A stretch of 64,000 nucleotides of DNA from Andrena cerasifolii (taxonomy: Eukaryota; Arthropoda; Insecta; Hymenoptera; Andrenidae). The notes beneath the pieces are model-generated. The model searched no databases, had not been told where the DNA came from, and saw only the letters and a program-made list of their open reading frames with translations. Positions 55,845 through 64,000 of this stretch are shown here, in pieces. A program made the position numbers and the translations under genes. Numbering within the stretch: position 1 is the stretch's first letter; each line of letters opens with the position of its first letter. The stretch is from contig NW_027484911.1 in the NCBI RefSeq assembly GCF_050908995.1, positions 124,001-188,000 of the forward strand. The letters are read 5' to 3'.

Positions 55845-57640
55845 ACCGATATTGAAAAACACATATTGAAAAACAAATATTGAAAAACCGATATTGAAAA
55901 ACCGATATTGAAAAACCGATATTGAAACCGATATTAGAACCGATATTGAAAAACTTATATCGAAAAACTGATATTGAAAAACCGATATTGAAAAACCGAT
56001 ATTGAAAAACCGATATTGAAAACCCGATATTGAAAAACCGATATTGAAACCGATATTAGAACCGATATTGAAAAACTTATATCGAAAAACTGATATTGAA
56101 AAACCGATATAGAAAAACCAATATTGAAAAACTTATATCGAAAAACTGATATTGCAAAACCGATATTGAAAAACAAATATTGAATCCGATATTAGAACCG
56201 ATATTCAAAAACCGATATTGAATCCGATATTAGAACCGATATTCAAAAACCGATATTGAAAAACAAATATTGAAAAACTGATATTGAAAAACCGATATTG
56301 AAAAACCGATATTGAAAAACCGATATTGAAAAACCGATATTGAAAAACCGATATTGAAACCGATATTAGAACCGATATTGAAAAACTTATATCGAAAAAC
56401 TGATATTGAAAAACCGATATTGAAAAACCGATATTGAAAAACCGATATTGAAAAACACATATTGAAAAACAAATATTGAAAAACCGATATTGAAAAACCG
56501 ATATTGAAAAACCTATATCGAAAAACTGATATTGCAAAACCGATATTGAAAAACAAATATTGAATCCGATATTAGAACCGATATTCAAAAACCGATATTG
56601 AATCCGATATTAGAACCGATATTTAAAAACCGATATTGAAAAACAAATATTGAAAAACTGATATTGAAAAACCGATATTGGAGAACAAATGTTGAAAATC
56701 TGATATCGAAAAACTGATATTGAAAGCCCGATATTGAAAAACCGATATTGAAACCGATATTGAAAAACAAATATTGAAAAACTGATATCGAAAAACTGAT
56801 ATTGAAAAACCGATATTGAAAAACCGATATTGAAAAACCGATATTGAAAAACCGATATTGAATCCGATATTAGAACCGATATTGAAAAACCGATATTGAA
56901 AAACAAATATTGAAAAACTGATATCGAAAAACTGATATTGAAAAACCGATATTGAAAAACCGATATTGAAAAACCGATATTGAAAAACACATATTGAAAA
57001 ACAAATATTGAAAAACCGATATTGAAAAACCGATATTGAAAAACCGATATTGAAAAACCGATATTGAAAAACCGATATTGAAAAACCTATATCGAAAAAC
57101 TGATATTGCAAAACCGATATTGAATCCGATATTAGAACCGATATTCAAAAACCGATATTGAATCCGATATTAGAACCGATATTCAAAAACCGATATTGAA
57201 AAACCGATATTGAAAAACCGATATTGAAAAACCGATATTGAAAAACCGATATTGAAAAACCGATATTGAAAAACCGATATTGAAAAACAAATATTGAAAA
57301 ACTGATATCGAAAAACTGATATTGAAAAACCGATATTGAAAAACCGATATTGAAACCGATATTCAAAAACCGATATTGAAAAACTGATATTGCAAAACCG
57401 ATATTCAAAAACCGATATTGAAACCGATATTAGAACCGATATTCAAAAACCGATATTCAAAAACCGATATTGAAAACCAAATATTGAAAAACTGATATTG
57501 AAAAACCGATATTGAAAAACCGATATTGAAATCGATATTCAAAAACCGATATTGAAAAACCGATATTGGAGAACAAATGTTGAAAATCTGATATCGAAAA
57601 ACTGATATTGAAAGCCCGATATTGAAAAACCGATATTGAA
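55845..57640 (+). repeat. 1.8-kb duplication, copy 2
   Basis: Second copy. The junction near 55,840 joins the GAAAGCCC unit of a cassette to consensus units and a CACATATTG unit, instead of the usual continuation to CAAATATTG and CTGATATCG. That aberrant order is the visible breakpoint of the duplication. Confidence 0.85.
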
Positions 57641-57854
57641 ACCGATATTGAAAAACAAATATTGAAAAACTGATATCGAAAAACTGATATTGAAAAACCG
57701 ATATTGAAAAACCGATATTGAAACCGATATTGCAAAACCGATATTGAAAAACCGATATAGAAAAACCAATATTGAAAAACTTATATCGAAAAACTGATAT
57801 TGCAAAACCGATATTGAAAAACAAATATTGAATCCGATATTAGAACCGATATTC

Positions 57855-60710
57855 AAAAACCGATATTGAAAAACTTATATCGAAAACCGATATTGAAAAA
57901 CCGATATTGAAACCGATATTAGAACCGATATTGAAAAACTTATATCGCAAAACTGATATTGCAAAACCGATATTGAAAAACCGATATTGAAACCGATATT
58001 GCAAAACCGATATTGAAAAACCGATATCGAAAAAACAATATTGAAAAACTTATATCGAAAAACTGATATTGCAAAACCGATATTGAAAAACCGATATTGC
58101 ATCCGATATTAGCACCGATATTCAAAAACCGATATTGAATCCGATATTAGAACCGATATTGAAAAACCGATATTGATTAACCGATATTGAAAAACCGATA
58201 TTGAAAAACCGATATTGAAAAACCGATATTGAAAAACCGATATTGAATCCGATATTAGAACCGATATTCAAAAACCGATATTGAATCCGATATTAGAACC
58301 GATATTGAAAAACCTATATCGAAAAACTGATATTGCAAAACCGATATTGAAAAACCGATATTGAATCCGATATTAGAACCGATATTGAAAAACCGATATT
58401 GAAAAACCGATATTCAAAAACCGATATTGAAAAACCGATATTGAAAAACCTATATCGAAAAACTGATATTGCAAAACCGATATTGAAAAACCGATATTGA
58501 ATCCGATATTAGAACCGATATTGAAAAACCGATATTGAAAAACAAATATTGAAAAACCGATATTGAAAAACCGATATTGAAAAAGCTATATCGAAAAACT
58601 GATATTGCAAAACCGATATTGAAAAACCGATATTGAAAAACCGATATTGAAAAACAAACATTGAAAAACCGATATGGAAAAACCGATATTGAAAAACCGA
58701 TATTGAAAAACCGATATTGAAAAACCGATATTGAAAAACCGATATTGAAAAACCTATATCGAAAAACTGATATTGCAAAACCGATATTGCAAAACCGATA
58801 TTGAAAAACCGATATTGAAAAACCGATATTGAAAAACCTATATCGAAAAACTGATATTGCAAAACCGATATTGAAAAACCGATATTGAAACCGATATTAG
58901 AACCGATATTGAAAAACTTATATCGAAAAACTGATATTGAAAAACCGATATTGAAAAACCGATATTGAAAAACCGATATTGAAAAACACATATTGAAAAA
59001 CAAATATTGAAAAACCGATATTGAAAAACCGATATTGAAACCGATATTAGAACCGATATTGAAAAACTTATATCGAAAAACTGATATTGAAAAACCGATA
59101 TTGAAAAACCGATATTGAAAAACCGATATTGAAAAACCTATATCGAAAAACTGATATTGCAAAACCGATATTGAAAAACAAATATTGAATCCGATATTAG
59201 AACCGATATTCAAAAACCGATATTGAATCCGATATTAGAACCGATATTTAAAAACCGATATTGAAAAACAAATATTGAAAAACTGATATTGAAAAACCGA
59301 TATTGAAAAACCGATATTGAAAAACCGATATTGAAACCGATATTGAAAAACCGATATCGAAAAAACAATATTGAAAAACTGATATTGAAAAACCGATATT
59401 GAAAAACCGATATTGAAAAACCGATATTGAAAAACAAATATTGAAAAACCGATATTGAAAAACCGATATTGAATCCGATATTAGAACCGATATTGAAAAA
59501 CCGATATTGAAAAACAAATATTGAAAAACTGATATTGAAAAACCGATATTGAAAAACCGATATTGAAAAACCGATATTGAAAAACCTATATCGAAAAACT
59601 GATATTGCAAAACCGATATTGAAAAACAAATATTGAATCCGATATTAGAACCGATATTCAAAAACCGATATTGAATCCGATATTAGAACCGATATTTAAA
59701 AACCGATATTGAAAAACAAATATTGAAAAACTGATATTGAAAAACCGATATTGAAAAACCGATATTGAAAAACCGATATTGAAACCGATATTAGAACCGA
59801 TATTGAAAAACTTATATCGAAAAACTGATATTGCAAAACCGATATTGAAAAACCGATATTGAAACCGATATTGCAAAACCGATATTGAAAAACCGATATC
59901 GAAAAAACAATATTGAAAAACTTATATCGAAAAACTGATATTGCAAAACCGATATTGAAAAACCGATATTGCATCCGATATTAGCACCGATATTCAAAAA
60001 CCGATATTGAATCCGATATTAGAACCGATATTCAAAAACCGATATTGAATCCGATATTAAAACCGATATTCAAAAACCGATATTGAAAAACAAATATTGA
60101 AAAACCGATATTGAAAAACCGATATTGAAAAACCGATATTGAAAAAGCTATATCGAAAAACTGATATTGCAAAACCGATATTGAAAAACCGATATTGAAA
60201 AACCGATATTGAAAAACAAATATTGAAAAACCGATATGGAAAAACCGATATTGAAAAACCGATATTGAAAAACCGATATTGAAAAACCGATATTGAAAAA
60301 CCTATATCGAAAAACTGATATTGCAAAACCGATATTGAAACCGATATTCAAAAACCGATATTCAAAAACCGATATTCAAAAACCGATATTCAAAAACCGA
60401 TATTGAAAAACTGATATTGCAAAACGGATATTCAAAAACCGATATTGAAACCGATATTAGAACCGATATTCAAAAACCGATATTGAAAAACCGATATTGG
60501 AGAACAAATGTTGAAAAACTGATATCGAAAAACTGATATTGAAAGCCCGATATTGAAAAACCGATATTGAAACCGATATTGAAAAACAAATATTGAAAAA
60601 CTGATATCGAAAAACTGATATTGAAAAACCGATATTGAAAACCCGATATTGAAACCGATATTGCAAAACCGATATTGAAAAACCGATATTGAAAAACCGA
60701 TATTGATTCC
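57855..60710 (+). repeat. Mosaic of short pieces from several families
   Basis: Successive pieces resemble 17.9 kb (57.9 to 58.13 kb), 27.3 kb (58.14 to 58.25 kb), 37.2 kb (58.26 to 59.0 kb), 36.06 kb (59,210 to 59,700, offset 23,153 bp), 17.86 kb again (59.70 to 60.0 kb), 35.3 kb (60.05 to 60.33 kb) and 34.8 kb (60.33 to 60.71 kb). It opens with an abnormal junction: CTTATATCG at about 57,874 has a 4-base A tract and lacks its CTGATATTG partner. Confidence 0.65.
57883..57886 (+). other. One-base deletion at a recombinant junction
   Basis: CTTATATCG is followed by only four A and then CCGATATTG; normally five A and a CTGATATTG unit follow. Phase parity changes from here to the window end. 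The loss of the partner unit and the odd deletion at one place suggest an end-joining event rather than in-register exchange. Confidence 0.85.
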
Positions 60711-60719
60711 GATATTAGA

Positions 60720-63700
60720 ACCGATATTGAAAAACCGATATTGAAAAACCTATATCGAAAAACTGATATTGCAAAACCGATATTGCAAAACCGATATTGA
60801 AAAACCGATATTGAAAAACCGATATTGAAAAACCTATATCGAAAAACTGATATTGCAAAACCGATATTGAAAAACCGATATTGAAAAACCGATATTGAAA
60901 AACCGATATTGAAAAACCGATATTGAAAAACTGATATCGAAAAACCGATATTGAAAAACCGATATTGAAAAACCGATATTGAAAAACACATATTGAAAAA
61001 CAAATATTGAAAAACCGATATTGAAAAACCGATATTGAATCCGATATTAGAACCGATATTCAAAAACAGATATTGAAAACCAAATATTGAAAAACCGATA
61101 TTGAATCCGATATTAGAACCGATATTGAAAAACCGATATTGAAAAACCGATATTGAAAAACCGATATTGAAAAACACATATTGAAAAACAAATATTGAAA
61201 AACCGATATTGAAAAACCGATATTGAAAAACCGATATTGAAAAACCGATATTGAAAAACCGATATTGAAAAACCTATATCGAAAAACTGATATTGCAAAA
61301 CCGATATTGAATCCGATATTAGAACCGATATTCAAAAACCGATATTGAATCCGATATTAGAACCGATATTCAAAAACCGATATTGAATCCGATATTAGAA
61401 CCGATATTCAAAAACCGATATTGAAAAACCGATATTGAAAAACCGATATTGAAAAACCGATATTGAAAAACCGATATTGAAAAACAAATATTGAAAAACT
61501 GATATCGAAAAACTGATATTGAAAAACCGATATTGAAAAACCGATATTGAAACCGATATTCAAAAACCGATATTCAAAAACCGATATTCAAAAACCGATA
61601 TTCAAAAACCGATATTGAAAAACTGATATTGCAAAACGGATATTCAAAAACCGATATTGAAACCGATATTGAAAAACCGATATTGGAGAACAAATGTTGA
61701 AAAACTGATATCGAAAAACTGATATTGAAAGCCCGATATTGAAAAACCGATATTGAAACCGATATTGAAAAACAAATATTGAAAAACTGATATCGAAAAA
61801 CTGATATTGAAAAACCGATATTGAAAACCCGATATTGAAACCGATATTGCAAAACCGATATTGAAAAACCGATATTGAAAAACCGATATTGATTCCGATA
61901 TTAGAACCGATATTCAAAAACCGATATTGAAAAACAAGTATTGAAAAACTGATATTGAAAAACCGATATTGAAAAACCGATATTGAAAACCCGATATTGA
62001 AAAACCGATATTGAAACCGATATTAGAACCGATATTGAAAAACTTATATCGAAAAACTGATATTGAAAAACCGATATTGAAAAACCGATATTGAAAAACA
62101 AATATTGAAAAACCGATATTGAAAAACCGATATTGAAAAACCGATATTGAAAAAGCTATATCGAAAAACTGATATTGCAAAACCGATATTGAAAAACCGA
62201 TATTGAAAAACCGATATTGAAAAACAAATATTGAAAAACCGATATGGAAAAACCGATATTGAAAAACCGATATTGAAAAACCGATATTGAAAAACCTATA
62301 TCGAAAAACTGATATTGCAAAACCGATATTGCAAAACCGATATTGAAAAACCGATATTGAAAAACCGATATTGAAAAACCTATATCGAAAAACTGATATT
62401 GCAAAACCGATATTGAAAAACCGATATTGAAACCGATATTAGAACCGATATTGAAAAACTTATATCGAAAAACTGATATTGAAAAACCGATATTGAAAAA
62501 CCGATATTGAAAAACCGATATTGAAAAACACATATTGAAAAACAAATATTGAAAAACCGATATTGAAAAACCGATATTGAAAAACCGATATTGAAACCGA
62601 TATTAGAACCGATATTGAAAAACTTATATCGAAAAACTGATATTGAAAAACCGATATTGAAAAACCGATATTGAAAAACCGATATTGAAAAACCGATATT
62701 GAAAAACCGATATTGAAAAACCTATATCGAAAAACTGATATTGCAAAACCGATATTGAAAAACAAATATTGAATCCGATATTAGAACCGATATTCAAAAA
62801 CCGATATTGAATCCGATATTAGAACCGATATTTAAAAACCGATATTGAAAAACAAATATTGAAAAACTGATATTGAAAAACCGATATTGAAAAACCGATA
62901 TTGAAAAACCGATATTGAAACCGATATTGAAAAACCGATATCGAAAAAACAATATTGAAAAACTGATATTGAAAAACCGATATTGAAAAACCGATATTGA
63001 AAAACCGATATTGAAAAACAAATATTGAAAAACCGATATTGAAAAACCGATATTGAATCCGATATTAGAACCGATATTGAAAAACCGATATTGAAAAACA
63101 AATATTGCAAAACCGATATTGAAAAACCGATATTGAAAAACCGATATTGAAAAACCTATATCGAAAAACTGATATTGCAAAACCGATATTGAAAAACCGA
63201 TATTGAAACCGATATTAGAACCGATATTGAAAAACTTATATCGAAAAACTGATATTGAAAAACCGATATTGAAAAACCGATATTGAAAAACCGATATTGA
63301 AAAACACATATTGAAAAACAAATATTGAAAAACCGATATTGAAAAACCGATATTGAAAAACCGATATTGAAACCGATATTAGAACCGATATTGAAAAACT
63401 TATATCGAAAAACTGATATTGAAAAACCGATATTGAAAAACCGATATTGAAAAACCGATATTGAAAAACACATATTGAAAAACAAATATTGAAAAACCGA
63501 TATTGAAAAACCGATATTGAAAAACCGATATTGAAAAACCGATATTGAAAAACCGATATTGAAAAACCTATATCGAAAAACTGATATTGCAAAACCGATA
63601 TTGAAAAACAAATATTGAATCCGATATTAGAACCGATATTCAAAAACCGATATTGAATCCGATATTAGAACCGATATTTAAAAAACGATATTGAAAAACA

Positions 63701-64000
63701 AATATTGAAAAACTGATATTGAAAAACTGATATTGCAAAACCGATATTGAAAAACCGATATTGCATCCGATATTAGCACCGATATTCAAAAACCGATATT
63801 GAATCCGATATTGAAAAACCGATATTGAAAAACCGATATTGAAAAACCGATATTGAAAAACCTATATCGAAAAACTGATATTGCAAAACCGATATTGAAA
63901 AACAAATATTGAATCCGATATTAGAACCGATATTCAAAAACCGATATTGAATCCGATATTAGAACCGATATTCAAAAACCGATATTCAAAAACAAGTATT
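60720..64000 (+). repeat. Right-hand copy of 47.3-50.7 kb, cut by the window end
   Basis: See the partner at 47,340. It includes the cassette at 61,683, the ACGGATATTC unit near 61,636 and the palindromic pair at 62,936. Near 61,665 the CCGATATTAGAA and CCGATATTCAAAAA units that precede the cassette in the 48-kb copy are missing. The last bases belong to a CAAGTATT unit. Confidence 0.8.

Larger units (their letters stand above)
2341..61699 (+). repeat. GGAGAACAAATGTTG cassette, 26 dispersed copies
   Basis: A fixed run of units: one ending TTGGAGAA, then CAAATGTTGAAAAA, then CTGATATCG, then one ending GAAAGC, then consensus. TTGGAGAACAAATGTTG starts at 2341, 6508, 6604, 7052, 10038, 11888, 11984, 12432, 15348, 19468, 20356, 26210, 26592, 29764, 34946, 40344, 41232, 45642, 48284, 52268, 54880, 55768, 56678, 57566, 60497 and 61683. 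The five copies from 52,268 to 57,566 share a later change, AAAATCTG for AAAAACTG. Related runs with CAAATATTG in place of CAAATGTTG occur near 6,944, 7,431, 7,744, 12,324, 12,811 and 13,124. The coordinates given span all copies; the cassette itself is about 70 bp. Confidence 0.9.
1..64000 (+). repeat. 14-bp satellite array, continuous through the window
   Basis: Every line of the window is made of head-to-tail copies of CCGATATTGAAAAA or close variants; I found no stretch of unrelated sequence. The consensus has 7 A, 3 T, 2 C and 2 G, so about 29 percent GC, with strong A-over-T bias on the plus strand throughout. No reverse-complement unit was seen, so the array holds no inversion. Common variants change the first three bases (CTG, CTT, CCT, CAA, CAC, CCA), the TTG (TCG, TTC, TAG, TGG) or the A-tract (TTGCAAAA, or 12-bp units ending AAA, AAT or AGAA). 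The array enters and leaves the window mid-unit. Its size and layered duplications suggest eukaryotic heterochromatic satellite DNA; position on a chromosome and species cannot be read from it. There are no genes here: open frames on the minus strand are a by-product of the repeat. Confidence 0.98.

Noticed and set aside
1..64000. CRISPR array
   Set aside because: Units are contiguous with no unique spacers, and unit length (14 or 12 bp) is too short for CRISPR repeats.
1..64000. Telomeric repeat
   Set aside because: There is no G-rich strand; the unit does not resemble TTAGGG-type or other known telomere repeats.
1..64000. Centromere protein B box
   Set aside because: The unit and the variants read do not contain the TTCG and CGGG core of that motif. 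Centromeric location remains possible but unsupported.
1..64000. Iteron-type replication origin or promoter and terminator elements
   Set aside because: TATA-like and AT-rich strings occur in each unit, so any such match is not informative; no iteron cluster with a replication gene is present.
1..64000. Assembly artefact as the full explanation
   Set aside because: Block copies carry private substitutions and in-unit indels, and one-base errors are very rare, which fits real sequence. Exact copy number of the near-identical 3,172-bp pair still depends on spanning reads.
1..64000. tRNA, rRNA or other structured RNA genes
   Set aside because: No stretch departs from the satellite long enough to hold one, and there are no GC-rich stems.

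Overview
The whole 64,000-base window is one uninterrupted tandem-repeat (satellite) array. The basic unit is 14 bp, plus-strand consensus CCGATATTGAAAAA, and every unit seen has the same orientation. There is no unique sequence anywhere, and I can support no protein gene, RNA gene, transposable element, CRISPR array or replication origin. The window starts and ends inside repeat units, so the array continues on both sides and its full length is unknown. An array of this size, GC-poor (4 of 14 bases in the consensus) and with layered higher-order structure, is typical of eukaryotic heterochromatin (pericentromeric, subtelomeric or a knob). This is inference; I do not recognise the satellite and cannot name a species.

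Fine structure. Most units are 14 bp; a minority are 12 bp (CCGATATTGAAA, CCGATATTGAAT, CCGATATTAGAA), having lost two bases of the A-tract end. Variant units occur in fixed neighbour combinations: CAAATATTG, CTGATATCG, CTGATATTG in a row; CACATATTG followed by CAAATATTG; CTTATATCG or CCTATATCG followed by CTGATATTG; and a 12+12+14 bp composite. These modules are assembled into blocks of hundreds to thousands of bases that are themselves duplicated.

Layout. 1-5.9 kb: a 4.4-kb duplication enclosing a 1,212-bp tandem pair. 5.4-16.1 kb: two copies of a ~5.4-kb block. 16.1-25.9 kb: further ~5.0-5.3-kb copies, ending in a 1,548-bp duplication. 25.9-35 kb: a 382-bp pair, two essentially identical 3,172-bp copies and a truncated third. 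34.8-39.7 kb: a mosaic with a 1,128-bp-period pair. 39.7-44.5 kb: a distant copy of 18.8-24 kb, offset 20.4-20.9 kb. 44.5-48.1 kb: pieces of the 9-kb and 27-29-kb families, with a small rearranged patch at 45.7-46.6 kb. 48.1-50.7 kb: a copy of 34.8-37 kb. 50.3-57.7 kb: nested 2.6-kb and 1.8-kb duplications. 57.8-64 kb: a mosaic, then a copy of 47.3-50.7 kb offset about 13.3 kb.

The minus strand has many long open frames (up to 318 codons), but these follow from the unit itself. The minus-strand 14-mer has no stop codon in any frame, and since 14 is not a multiple of 3 all frames give the same permuted 14-residue repeat (FFNIGFSISVFQYR). They are not annotated as genes. The main interest is the record of nested amplification, the near absence of odd-length indels, the very high CpG density for such AT-rich DNA, and several rare-variant modules that can trace array history.
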